NCBI RefSeq assembly: GCF_039521565.1
Contig: NZ_BAAACP010000004.1
Span: 62,001 to 126,000 of the forward strand
From: Paraclostridium tenue
GTDB taxonomy: Bacteria; Bacillota; Clostridia; Peptostreptococcales; Peptostreptococcaceae
Reading direction: 5' to 3'
DNA: 64,000 bases
Position 1 is the first letter of the stretch, and every line of letters starts with the position of its first letter. The notes under the pieces are model-generated. The model ran no database searches, was not told the DNA's origin, and saw only the letters and a list, made by a program, of their open reading frames with translations. Below are positions 1-7,846 of this stretch, piece by piece. The position numbers and the translations under genes were made by a program.

Positions 1-26
1 TGAATATAGCTTTAGAATTAGCTTAA
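1..26 (+). CDS. 3' end of an unidentified gene (partial)
   Basis: Reading from base 3 gives a short open frame (N-I-A-L-E-L-A) that ends in TAA at 24-26. A strong terminator follows ten bases later, which is what the end of a plus-strand gene should look like. Too little remains to identify the product, and the frame choice rests only on the stop and the terminator. Confidence 0.5.
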
Positions 27-35
27 TATAAATAT

Positions 36-82
36 AAAAAAGCTCGTATTTACAAAATACAATGTAAATACGAGCTTTTTTT
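36..82 (+). terminator. Rho-independent terminator
   Basis: A 19-bp stem (36-54 with 63-81) contains the core GCTCGTATTTACA and its complement. The loop is short and the right arm ends in a run of seven T. It closes the gene whose end is at base 26 and insulates the spe operon. Confidence 0.9.
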
Positions 83-213
83 ATTAAGATTTTAATAAAT
101 ATTTATTTTAAATATATGAAAACGAATTTTTGATTTGTTTAAAAAAGTTTAGCATTGATATACTTAAAAAATTATAGATATCGAATTAAAGTACTGGAAA
201 AACTTAAAAATAA

Positions 214-297
214 GTTAGTTATACTAAACTTACAAAAAATTAATGTAAACGAAAGGTTAGTTATACTAAACTTATAAAAAATTAATATAAACAAAAA
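214..297 (+). repeat. Two tandem 42-bp repeats with a dyad, upstream of speA
   Basis: Units 214-255 and 256-297 are nearly identical with a few substitutions. Each begins GTTAGTTATACTAAAC, in which TTAGT and ACTAA form an inverted repeat around TAT. A degenerate third start (GTTAGATATA) follows at about 303. The pair lies 80-160 bp upstream of the likely speA promoter, so a regulator binding site is possible. That role is inference; a simple tandem duplication in AT-rich DNA is the alternative. The rest of the 83-497 gap holds no gene that I can see. Confidence 0.6.
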
Positions 298-375
298 TAA
301 AAAGTTAGATATAAAAATAGAAGGAATACTAAAATTAAAAAATAATAAAAAATTTTAAAAATATAAAAAAATTGC

Positions 376-403
376 TTGCAAAAAAATGAAAACTTAATAT
401 AAT
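376..403 (+). promoter_or_regulatory. Probable sigma-A promoter of the spe operon
   Basis: TTGCAA at 376-381 and a perfect TATAAT at 398-403 are separated by 16 bp. This would give a leader of roughly 90 nt before speA. I see no SAM (S-box), guanidine-type or other recognisable riboswitch in the leader. Confidence 0.55.
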
Positions 404-497
404 AAATATTGTAAGTTTAATAAAACTAAATTTTATGAATAGAAATAATAATCTTTACTTTTAGATTTGATTTTAAAATATAGAAAGGAGGATTAAA

Positions 498-1997
498 ATG
501 GAAGCTATTGGAGAAAAGTTAGAAGATAATTTTTTTAGTGACCTTACATTAAGTCATAAACAAACTCCATTACTTACTTCTTTGAAAGATTACTCTAATA
601 AAGATATAGCTTGTTTTGATGTTCCTGGTCATGTTAGACATCAAGGAGTAGAAGTTTTAAATGAGTATTTTGGTAAGGATATTATGAAAATGGATATAAA
701 TTCATCGCCTCTTATGGATAATGTTTCAAATCCAAGTGGAATTATAAAAAAAGCTCAAGATTTATTAGCAAATGCTTATAATGCAGACGATGCTTTTTTT
801 ATAACAAATGGTACTACATCGGCTATACATGCTATGGTTTTAAGCACTATAAATCCAGGAGATAAGATACTTCTTCCAAGAAACATTCATAAATCGGTTA
901 TTAATGCTTTAATACTTACTGGTGGAGAACCTGTATTTATACAACCAGGATTTGATGATGAACTTGGAATAAGTTTAAATGTATCTTATGAAGATATAAA
1001 AAATGAACTTAAAAATCATAAAGATATAAAAGCTTTATTTTTACTAAATCCAACTTATTATGGAGCATGTAGTAACTTAGAAGCTATAATTGAGTTGTGT
1101 CATGAGGAAAATGTTTTAGTTTTAGTTGATGAAGCACATGGAGCACATTTTCCATTTCATAAAGATTTACCACCTCCAAGTATAAGCTTAGGAGCTGATA
1201 TGTCAGCTATAAGTATTCACAAAACTGGAGGAGCTCTAACTCAAGCCTCTGCATTACTTTTAAATAATGAACGTATAGAATCAAGTAAGGTATTGCAAAG
1301 TATAAATATGATTCAATCTACATCATCATCATACTTATTAATGGCAAGCATTGATGGAGCAAGATCCAACTTAGTTTTAGATGGAGATGCTCAATTATCA
1401 AAAGCACTTAATTTATCAAGATATGCAAAAGCAAGAATAAATAAAATAAAAGGAATTAAAGTTGTTACTACTGAAAATTTAGGAAATGATGGAGTTAAAT
1501 TTGTAGATGAAACTAAGCTTTGCATAAATGTAGCAAAACTTAATTTAACAGGTCATGAAGTATATGATTTGCTTTATCAAGAGTTTTCAGTTCAAGTAGA
1601 ACTTGGAGATTTGTATAATATACTAGCTCTTATATCCATTGGGACTACAAAAGAAGATGTTGATAAACTAATTGATTCTTTAGAAGCAATATCTAATATC
1701 TATAAAAAAGAAGAAAAAATGAAAGTTATAAAAACTAAGCAAATAAATCCAATACAAAAATTAAATCCAAGAGATGCTTTTTATAAAGACAAAGAAATGA
1801 TTTTAATTGATGAATGTGTAGGTAGGATTTCAGGTGAGTCTATAATGGCTTATCCACCAGGAATACCAATAGTAACGCCTGGAGAAGAAATTACAAAAGA
1901 AATAATCGATTACATAAAATTACTAAAGAAAAATAATGCATATTTATGTGATATGAAAGATAAAAACTTGGATTATATATTAGTTATAAAAAATTAA
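498..1997 (+). CDS. speA: Arginine decarboxylase, PLP-dependent (Orn/Lys/Arg decarboxylase family)
   Basis: Converts arginine to agmatine, the first step of spermidine synthesis by the agmatine route. The 499-residue length fits the Gram-positive SpeA/YaaO type. The fold-type I core is visible: the NGTTS cofactor-phosphate loop near residues 104-108, DEAHGAH at 211-217, and SIHKTGG with the PLP lysine at K242. The C-terminal domain typical of the family follows, with the conserved segment AYPPGIPIVTPGE. An AGGAGG-type site precedes the ATG. The family also contains lysine and ornithine decarboxylases; assignment to arginine rests on the following speD, speE and speB, since agmatinase only makes sense with an agmatine source. 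Confidence 0.93.
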   Translation: MEAIGEKLEDNFFSDLTLSHKQTPLLTSLKDYSNKDIACFDVPGHVRHQGVEVLNEYFGKDIMKMDINSSPLMDNVSNPSGIIKKAQDLLANAYNADDAFFITNGTTSAIHAMVLSTINPGDKILLPRNIHKSVINALILTGGEPVFIQPGFDDELGISLNVSYEDIKNELKNHKDIKALFLLNPTYYGACSNLEAIIELCHEENVLVLVDEAHGAHFPFHKDLPPPSISLGADMSAISIHKTGGALTQASALLLNNERIESSKVLQSINMIQSTSSSYLLMASIDGARSNLVLDGDAQLSKALNLSRYAKARINKIKGIKVVTTENLGNDGVKFVDETKLCINVAKLNLTGHEVYDLLYQEFSVQVELGDLYNILALISIGTTKEDVDKLIDSLEAISNIYKKEEKMKVIKTKQINPIQKLNPRDAFYKDKEMILIDECVGRISGESIMAYPPGIPIVTPGEEITKEIIDYIKLLKKNNAYLCDMKDKNLDYILVIKN

Positions 1998-2593
1998 ATT
2001 CAAAAAACTGAATAAGGAGAGTGCAACTATGAAATTTGAAACTTTAGGAAGACACATATTAGTAGAGTACTACAACTGTAATGAGGATATATTAAGAGAT
2101 CCAAAGCTTATAGAAAAATTCATGAACGATTCGGCACTAAATGCAAAAGCTACAATAGTTGATTCGGTATTTCATCACTTTAATCCATGGGGGGTTTCAG
2201 GAGCTGTTATAATAGCTGAATCTCATTTAACTATACACACATGGCCAGAATACGGATATGCATCAGCTGATTTTTTCACTTGTGGAGATATAGATCCTTG
2301 GAAAAGTTTTGAACTATTAGAAGAATTGTTACAAGCAGAAAGAAGTGAATCAACAGAGATACCAAGAGGTTTAACTTCTAAAATACAAAAATTTGCAAAA
2401 AAAGATTTAGGTAACATTACTCATAAGCCACAAGAAGCTATATAAATAAAAATCACCTAAATTAAATAAAAATAAACAAATAAAAAATTAAATTCAAATT
2501 AAATTATAACATACAAATAAAATATGGTCAAAAGACCAGTAAAATAGACAAATAAAAACATAAATATAAATAACATAAAAAATTAAATTCAAA
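1989..2593 (+). repeat. Exact 17-bp motif present three times around speD
   Basis: AAAAAATTAAATTCAAA occurs at 1989-2005 (overlapping the speA stop), 2482-2498 and 2577-2593. The last two lie in the 167-bp gap before speE, the last directly upstream of its ribosome binding site. The copies suggest duplication of the speA-speD junction sequence. A small TGGTC-AAAA-GACCA hairpin (2525-2538) sits in the same gap. No function is evident. Confidence 0.55.
2029..2445 (+). CDS. speD: S-adenosylmethionine decarboxylase proenzyme (bacterial class 1b)
   Basis: Supplies decarboxylated SAM, the aminopropyl donor for SpeE. It is 138 residues, the small prokaryotic type (SpeH/SpeD of Bacillus and Thermotoga). 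The self-cleavage site is visible as AESHLTIHTWPE: cleavage before S65 makes the pyruvoyl group, with conserved H70 and C85 (in FFTCGD) nearby. AAGGAG stands before the ATG. It sits 31 bp after speA. A 167-bp A-rich gap then separates it from speE, unusual inside an otherwise tight operon; no terminator with a T run is seen there, so readthrough is expected. Confidence 0.95.
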   Translation: MKFETLGRHILVEYYNCNEDILRDPKLIEKFMNDSALNAKATIVDSVFHHFNPWGVSGAVIIAESHLTIHTWPEYGYASADFFTCGDIDPWKSFELLEELLQAERSESTEIPRGLTSKIQKFAKKDLGNITHKPQEAI

Positions 2594-2612
2594 AATTTGG
2601 AGGACTTAAGTT

Positions 2613-3464
2613 ATGGAACTTTGGTACACAGAAGAATGGACAGATAATGTACGTTTTTCAATAAAAGTAGATAAACACTTATTTAGTGAACAATCAAAAT
2701 TTCAAAGAGTAGACGTATTTGACAGTAAGGAACTTGGAAAGTTTTTAACTCTAGATGGGTTAATGATGGTAAATTATAAAGACGAATTTATATACCACGA
2801 TATGATAGTTCATGTTCCTATGGCTACTAATATGAATATAAAAAAAGTATTAGTTATAGGTGGAGGTGATGGTGGTACTGTAAGAGAACTTACTAGATAT
2901 CCTCAAATAGAAAAAATAGATATGGTTGAAATAGATAAAATGGTAGTAGATGCATCTAAAGAGTATATAGATATATGTGCTTGCAAATTAGATGACAAGA
3001 GAGTTAATTTATATTTTGAAGACGGAGTAGCTTTTGTAAAAAATTCAAAAGATAAATCTTATGATTTAATAATAGTTGATTCAACAGATCCTATAGGCCC
3101 TGGAGAAGGATTATTTTCAGTTGATTTTTATAAAGACTGCTACAGAGTATTAAGTGATGAAGGAATACTTGTAAATCAAAATGAAAGTCCATACTTTGAT
3201 TTTAATGCTAAAGAAATGAAAAGAGCAAATGAAAAAATTAAAAATTTATTCCCTATAGTTAAGGTTTATCAAGCTCATATACCAACTTATCCATCAGGAC
3301 ATTGGTTGTTTGGATTTGCGTCTAAAAAATATGATCCAATAAATGATCAAAATAAAGAAGATTGGGAAAAACTAGGTTTAAAAACTAAATATTATAACAG
3401 TAACATTCATAGTGGAGCATTTATGTTACCTCAATATGTAGTGGATATGTTAAATGAAAAATAA
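2613..3464 (+). CDS. speE: Spermidine synthase (polyamine aminopropyltransferase)
   Basis: Transfers the aminopropyl group from decarboxylated SAM to putrescine, giving spermidine and methylthioadenosine. The 283-residue length is standard. Features seen: YHDMIVHVP (61-69), the Rossmann SAM-binding loop VIGGGDGGTVREL (81-93), the acidic MVEIDK (104-109), EDG at 136-138, and the catalytic/gatekeeping VDSTDPIGPGEGLFS (155-169). A TTGGAGGAC site precedes the ATG. The 3' end overlaps speB by 11 bases, indicating translational coupling. Confidence 0.96.
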   Translation: MELWYTEEWTDNVRFSIKVDKHLFSEQSKFQRVDVFDSKELGKFLTLDGLMMVNYKDEFIYHDMIVHVPMATNMNIKKVLVIGGGDGGTVRELTRYPQIEKIDMVEIDKMVVDASKEYIDICACKLDDKRVNLYFEDGVAFVKNSKDKSYDLIIVDSTDPIGPGEGLFSVDFYKDCYRVLSDEGILVNQNESPYFDFNAKEMKRANEKIKNLFPIVKVYQAHIPTYPSGHWLFGFASKKYDPINDQNKEDWEKLGLKTKYYNSNIHSGAFMLPQYVVDMLNEK

Positions 3465-4335
3465 GTTTTATAATACACCAACATTTATGTCTATGGAAGA
3501 TGATTACAATGAAAGTAAACTTATAGTATTTGGAGCAGGTTTTGATGGAACTACTTCAAATAGACCAGGAACTAGATTTGCATCATCTTCTATGAGACCT
3601 GAATTTTATGGACTTGAAACATACAGCCCAATTCTTGATTTAGATATGGATGATTATAAAATTTGTGATATTGGAGATTTAGAACTTAGCATAGGAAATA
3701 CGGATAAGGTTTTAGATGAAATATATAAAGGAACGAAAGCTATTGTAGATGATTCTAAAGTTCCTTTTATGATAGGTGGAGAACATTTAGTAACTTTACC
3801 ATCATTTAAAGCAGTTTATGAAAAATATAATGATATATATGTACTTCATTTTGATGCGCATACAGATTTAAGAGACGAGTATAATAATAACAAAAACTCT
3901 CATGCTACAGTTATAAAACGTATTTGGGACATTGTAGGAGATGGAAAGATATTTCAATTTGGAATAAGATCTGGAACTAAAGAAGAGTTTGATTTTGCTT
4001 TAAAAGAAAAGCATACATATATGGAAACTCACACAATAAATACTTTTTTAGATATAGTTAAATCTTTAGAAGGTAAGAATGTATATTTAACTATTGATTT
4101 AGATGTATTAGATCCATCAATATTTCCAGGTACTGGAACTCCAGAGCCAGGAGGGATAAGTTATAGAGAATTTGAAGAAGTATTTAAGGTACTTAAAAAT
4201 TCAAATATAAACTTAGTAGGATTAGATATTGTAGAACTTAGTCCAGATTATGATAATACAAATGTATCCACAGTTGTTGCATGTAAGATTTTAAGAGAAT
4301 TAGCACTTATAGTAAGCGATAAAATAAATAGATAA
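3454..4335 (+). CDS. speB: Agmatinase (agmatine ureohydrolase)
   Basis: Hydrolyses agmatine to putrescine and urea, linking SpeA to SpeE. It is a 293-residue ureohydrolase (arginase superfamily) with the binuclear Mn site visible: GGEH (H111), HFDAHTD (D134, H136, D138) and TIDLDVLDP (D215, D217), followed by PGTGTPEPGG typical of agmatinases rather than arginases. The start codon lies within the end of speE, so translation is probably coupled. Gene order matches the speADEB group known in C. difficile. Confidence 0.95.
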   Translation: MKNKFYNTPTFMSMEDDYNESKLIVFGAGFDGTTSNRPGTRFASSSMRPEFYGLETYSPILDLDMDDYKICDIGDLELSIGNTDKVLDEIYKGTKAIVDDSKVPFMIGGEHLVTLPSFKAVYEKYNDIYVLHFDAHTDLRDEYNNNKNSHATVIKRIWDIVGDGKIFQFGIRSGTKEEFDFALKEKHTYMETHTINTFLDIVKSLEGKNVYLTIDLDVLDPSIFPGTGTPEPGGISYREFEEVFKVLKNSNINLVGLDIVELSPDYDNTNVSTVVACKILRELALIVSDKINR

Positions 4336-4353
4336 ACTTAGGAGGAATTTTAA

Positions 4354-5544
4354 ATGGCAAGACACTTATTTACATCGGAATCCGTTACAGAAGGGCATCC
4401 AGATAAAATATGTGACCAAATATCAGATGCAATATTAGATGCACTTTTAGAAAAAGACCCACTAGCAAGAGTAGCTTGTGAGACTACAGTTACAACAGGA
4501 TTAGTACTAGTAGCGGGAGAAATAAGTACTAATACTTACGTAGACATACCTAAATTAGTTAGAGAAACAGTTAAAGGTATAGGATATACTAGAGCAAAGT
4601 TTGGATTTGATGGAGATACTTGTGCAGTTATAACTTCTATAGATGAACAATCAGGAGACATAGCTATGGGAGTTGATGAAGCTTTAGAAAATAAAAGTGG
4701 AGAGATTAGTGATGATGAGATAGAAAAAATAGGAGCAGGAGACCAAGGAATAATGTTTGGTTTTGCTTGTAATGAAACTGAAGAATTAATGCCACTTCCA
4801 ATATCTCTTGCACATAAGTTAGCAAGAAGGTTAACAGAAGTTAGAAAAAATGGAGAGTTAAGTTATTTAAGACCAGATGGAAAAACTCAAGTTACAGTTG
4901 AGTATGATGGTGATAAAGTTGTTAGAGTTCACACTGTATTAATATCTACTCAACATGGAGAAGAAGTAGACAATGATACAATTAGAAGAGATTTAATAGA
5001 AAAAGTTATAAAAGTAGTTATACCAAGTGATTTATTAGATGAGGAAACTAAAATATATATAAACCCAACAGGAAGATTTGTTATAGGTGGACCTCAAGGA
5101 GATACAGGACTTACTGGTAGAAAAATAATAATAGATACTTATGGTGGATATTCTAGACATGGAGGAGGAGCTTTTTCTGGAAAAGATCCTACAAAAGTTG
5201 ATAGATCAGCAGCTTATGCTGCAAGATATGTTGCTAAAAATATAGTTGCAGCAGGACTTGCAGATAAATGTGAAATAGAACTTGCTTATGCTATAGGTGT
5301 TGCTAGACCGTTATCTATATTTATAGATACTTTTGAAACAGGAAAAGTTAGTGATGAAGTTTTAGTTGATTTAGTTAATAAAAACTTTGATTTAAGACCA
5401 GGAGCAATAATAAGGGATTTAGATTTAAGAAAACCTATGTATAAAAATGTTGCAGCATACGGACATTTTGGAAGATGTGATTTAGATTTACCTTGGGAGA
5501 GAACTGATAAAGCTAACTTTTTAAAAGAACAAGCTGGAATATAA
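4354..5544 (+). CDS. metK: S-adenosylmethionine synthetase
   Basis: Makes SAM from methionine and ATP. It is 396 residues, the usual length, with SESVTEGHPDKICDQISDA near the N-terminus (H15, D17), the hexapeptide GAGDQG, and the ATP-phosphate loop GGPQGDTGLTGRKIIIDT. It begins 18 bp after speB with a clear GGAGG, so it is the last gene of the spe transcript. Its position means SAM supply and SAM decarboxylation would be co-expressed. No SAM riboswitch is seen before it. Confidence 0.97.
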   Translation: MARHLFTSESVTEGHPDKICDQISDAILDALLEKDPLARVACETTVTTGLVLVAGEISTNTYVDIPKLVRETVKGIGYTRAKFGFDGDTCAVITSIDEQSGDIAMGVDEALENKSGEISDDEIEKIGAGDQGIMFGFACNETEELMPLPISLAHKLARRLTEVRKNGELSYLRPDGKTQVTVEYDGDKVVRVHTVLISTQHGEEVDNDTIRRDLIEKVIKVVIPSDLLDEETKIYINPTGRFVIGGPQGDTGLTGRKIIIDTYGGYSRHGGGAFSGKDPTKVDRSAAYAARYVAKNIVAAGLADKCEIELAYAIGVARPLSIFIDTFETGKVSDEVLVDLVNKNFDLRPGAIIRDLDLRKPMYKNVAAYGHFGRCDLDLPWERTDKANFLKEQAGI

Positions 5545-5560
5545 TTATAGAATTTAAATA

Positions 5561-5594
5561 AAAAAGGATGTCATTAAATTTGACATCCTTTTTT
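5561..5594 (+). terminator. Terminator of the speADEB-metK operon
   Basis: AAAAAGGATGTCA at 5561-5573 pairs with its complement at 5581-5593 around loop TTAAATT and ends in six T. It is placed 16 bp after the metK stop. Confidence 0.93.
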
Positions 5595-5778
5595 ACTTGA
5601 ATTTTGAGATTTGCTGAATAATATTATGAAATGATTACATATATATAAATATGATAGAAATAAATTGTAAAATAAAAAATTTTAAGTATACCAAAATTTT
5701 AAAGAATAAATTATACTATATAAATATACATTACATAAAAAATTAGACTAATCGGATATATACTAGGAGGTAAAGACA

Positions 5779-6654
5779 TTGAAGTTAAAAAAAATGGGGA
5801 TGCGGACTATAAAAACAGGTATAGCAATAATGATATGTCTGTTATTAGGAAAGTTCCTTGTTCAAAAATTATTTTACTGTGCAATAGCTTGTGTAATTTC
5901 AGTTCAAGACACAGTAAAGGGTTCTATGAAAGTAGGATTAAATAGAGTAAAAGGAACAATTGTAGGTGGTATAATCGGATTTTTATTTGCTTTAATTCAA
6001 CCAGGAGAGCCTATTTTATGTGGTATAGGTATAATGCTTACAATTTATACTTGTAATATGTTAAAAATAAGTTCAGTAGTAGTATCTTGCGTAACATTTT
6101 TAGCAATACACTTAGGTGTTGGTACATATAATCCAGCATATTACTCAATTCACAGGGTTATAGATACTTCAGTTGGAGTAATTATAGGTGTTGTAACAAA
6201 CTACTTAATAGCTAGACCTAATTATTTAGCAAAAACAATAGCTGAATTTAAAAATATAGAAAAATCTGCAATACAACTTATAGAATCTAAAATCGTAAAC
6301 GAGGAAGATTTAGACATAAACTTATTTAAGAAAAATATACAACAACTTGATAAAATATATTCAAAATTAACAGATGAACTAGATTATGGTGGAAAGCATG
6401 ATGCAGATATAGAAAATTTAGAAAAATCAATAAATATATGTAGAGAAATTTATTTTCACATGCAATCAATAGAATTACTAGAAAGTAAACTGTATTTAAA
6501 TAAAGATAACTATAATGCATTAAGAGAGTTATACAATACAGAAGAAATAAGTTTTGATGTTGAAGAAAATAAAAGTCCTGTGTTTAATTATCATCTAAGC
6601 AAAATAATAGAAGAAATTAAAACCTTAAAAGAATTTAATAAATCTATTGAATAA
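5779..6654 (+). CDS. Aromatic acid exporter family (ArAE/FUSC-like) membrane protein
   Basis: A 291-residue protein with a membrane N-terminal half (about residues 10-145, four or more hydrophobic segments) and a soluble, charged, helical C-terminal half (about 150-291). The N-terminal pattern (FYCAIACVISVQDTVKGS, then GTIVGGIIGFLFAL) matches the Gram-positive ArAE_1/DUF939 group, small relatives of the FUSC/AaeB efflux proteins. The substrate is unknown; export of aromatic acids is only suggested by the family name. The start is TTG, chosen because AGGAGG lies 8 bp upstream. It is a single gene with its own terminator. Confidence 0.8.
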   Translation: MKLKKMGMRTIKTGIAIMICLLLGKFLVQKLFYCAIACVISVQDTVKGSMKVGLNRVKGTIVGGIIGFLFALIQPGEPILCGIGIMLTIYTCNMLKISSVVVSCVTFLAIHLGVGTYNPAYYSIHRVIDTSVGVIIGVVTNYLIARPNYLAKTIAEFKNIEKSAIQLIESKIVNEEDLDINLFKKNIQQLDKIYSKLTDELDYGGKHDADIENLEKSINICREIYFHMQSIELLESKLYLNKDNYNALRELYNTEEISFDVEENKSPVFNYHLSKIIEEIKTLKEFNKSIE

Positions 6655-6657
6655 AAC

Positions 6658-6687
6658 TCCTAAGCTTTTAAAAGCTTAGGAATTTTT
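6658..6687 (+). terminator. Terminator after the ArAE-like gene
   Basis: TCCTAAGCTTTT pairs with AAAAGCTTAGGA (6658-6681, a perfect 24-base palindrome) followed by ATTTTTAT. It starts just after the stop codon. Confidence 0.85.
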
Positions 6688-6751
6688 ATGTTATAATAAT
6701 AAATTGTTAATAATTATAACGAGCATAAATAAAATGTAAGGAAGTGAATTT

Positions 6752-7675
6752 GTGAAAATTAATAAAAAAATTATAGTAATCTTATTACTAATTATATTTA
6801 TTCCAGTAGGAATATTAACATTTATGATAAAAGAAAATCATAAAAAAGAACAAATTTCAAAGAAAGAAGCAAAACAAGAAGCTTTAAAAAATGAAAAATC
6901 TATGAATATTGCTTTATTTGGACTAGATAGAAGAAGTAAAGAAGAAAAATCAAGATCAGATTCTATAATGGTTGCAAATATAAATTTTGAAACAAAAACA
7001 ATAAATCTAGTATCAATACTTAGAGATACCTTAGTAGATATAAAAGGTCATGGAAGAGATAAGTTAAATCATTCATATGCTTATGGAGGAGCTGAACTTT
7101 CAATGGAAACTATAAATTCAAATTTTGAATTAGATATAAATAAATATGTAAGTGTAGATTTTTTTAGCTTAGCAAAGGTAATTGATATAATAGGTGGAGT
7201 AGATATAGATTTAAAAGATTATGAAGCAAATCAAATAAATCAAAACTTAAATGAAATAAACAACATAGAAAAATTACCAGCAGGAACTGATTATATACAA
7301 GGAAGTGGTTTAAAAACTTTAAATGGTAGACAAGCCGTGGCTTATTGTAGAATAAGAAAAGTAGGTAATGGAGATTACGAAAGAACTCAAAGACAAAGAA
7401 ATGTATTAAAAGCTATACTTGTAAAATATGAAAAGTTAGATTCAGGTAAAAGATTTGAAGTAAGTATGGAGATGATGTCTCAAGTAACTACTAATATACC
7501 TATAAATGATATAAAAGAGCTTCAAAGCAAAATCTTAAATGATAAAGATTTTACTATAAATCAACATATGATACCATTTGAAGGAAGTTTTGAAACTAAA
7601 ATTATAGATAAAAAATGGGTAATAGACGCAAATATGCCAGAAAATATTAAAAAAATTCATGAGTATTTAAAATAA
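6752..7675 (+). CDS. LytR-CpsA-Psr (LCP) family cell-wall glycopolymer ligase
   Basis: LCP proteins attach anionic polymers to peptidoglycan from a lipid-linked donor, outside the membrane. The 307 residues start with an N-terminal anchor (about 5-26), then the LCP domain: NIALFGLDRR, RSDSIMVANI, SILRDTLVDIKGHGRDKLNHSY with the phosphate-binding arginines, IIGGVDIDL, and the signature LNGRQAVAYCRIRK followed by GDYERTQRQR. The start is GTG with AAGGAAG upstream. A TATAAT at 6692-6697 lies within an inverted repeat (GTTATAAT...ATTATAAC, 6690-6720), a likely promoter. In this family of bacteria the probable substrate is the PSII-type wall polymer, but nothing here proves it. Confidence 0.93.
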   Translation: MKINKKIIVILLLIIFIPVGILTFMIKENHKKEQISKKEAKQEALKNEKSMNIALFGLDRRSKEEKSRSDSIMVANINFETKTINLVSILRDTLVDIKGHGRDKLNHSYAYGGAELSMETINSNFELDINKYVSVDFFSLAKVIDIIGGVDIDLKDYEANQINQNLNEINNIEKLPAGTDYIQGSGLKTLNGRQAVAYCRIRKVGNGDYERTQRQRNVLKAILVKYEKLDSGKRFEVSMEMMSQVTTNIPINDIKELQSKILNDKDFTINQHMIPFEGSFETKIIDKKWVIDANMPENIKKIHEYLK

Positions 7676-7709
7676 AAAGACGAGTGTCAGTGGAGCACTC
7701 GTCTTTTCC
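7675..7709 (+). terminator. Terminator after the LCP gene
   Basis: AAAAGACGAGTG (7675-7686) pairs with CACTCGTCTTTT (7696-7707) around a 9-base loop. It overlaps the stop codon of the LCP gene. Confidence 0.85.
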
Positions 7710-7780
7710 AAAGGAGAAATAAGTATAGTATATTTAGTGATATAATTAAAAATTTATTTAAAATTATATTAACATTATAG

Positions 7781-7830
7781 ACAATTATGATATTTATATA
7801 CATAAAATTTTATATAAATATCATAATTGT
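7781..7830. terminator. Perfect 20-bp inverted repeat between convergent genes
   Basis: ACAATTATGATATTTATATA at 7781-7800 is exactly complementary to 7811-7830 around a 10-base loop. It lies between the LCP gene (plus) and the K+ channel gene (minus), so it probably ends the minus transcript. The T run is better on the plus side (ATTTTAATATTT), so its direction is uncertain. Confidence 0.55.
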
Positions 7831-7846
7831 ATTTTAATATTTAAAT

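Noticed and set aside
83..497. SAM or other riboswitch before the spe-metK operon
   Set aside because: None of the conserved riboswitch cores could be found; the region is AT-rich with two tandem repeats and a promoter.
2525..2538. Terminator in the speD-speE gap
   Set aside because: The hairpin TGGTC-AAAA-GACCA has only five base pairs and no T run.
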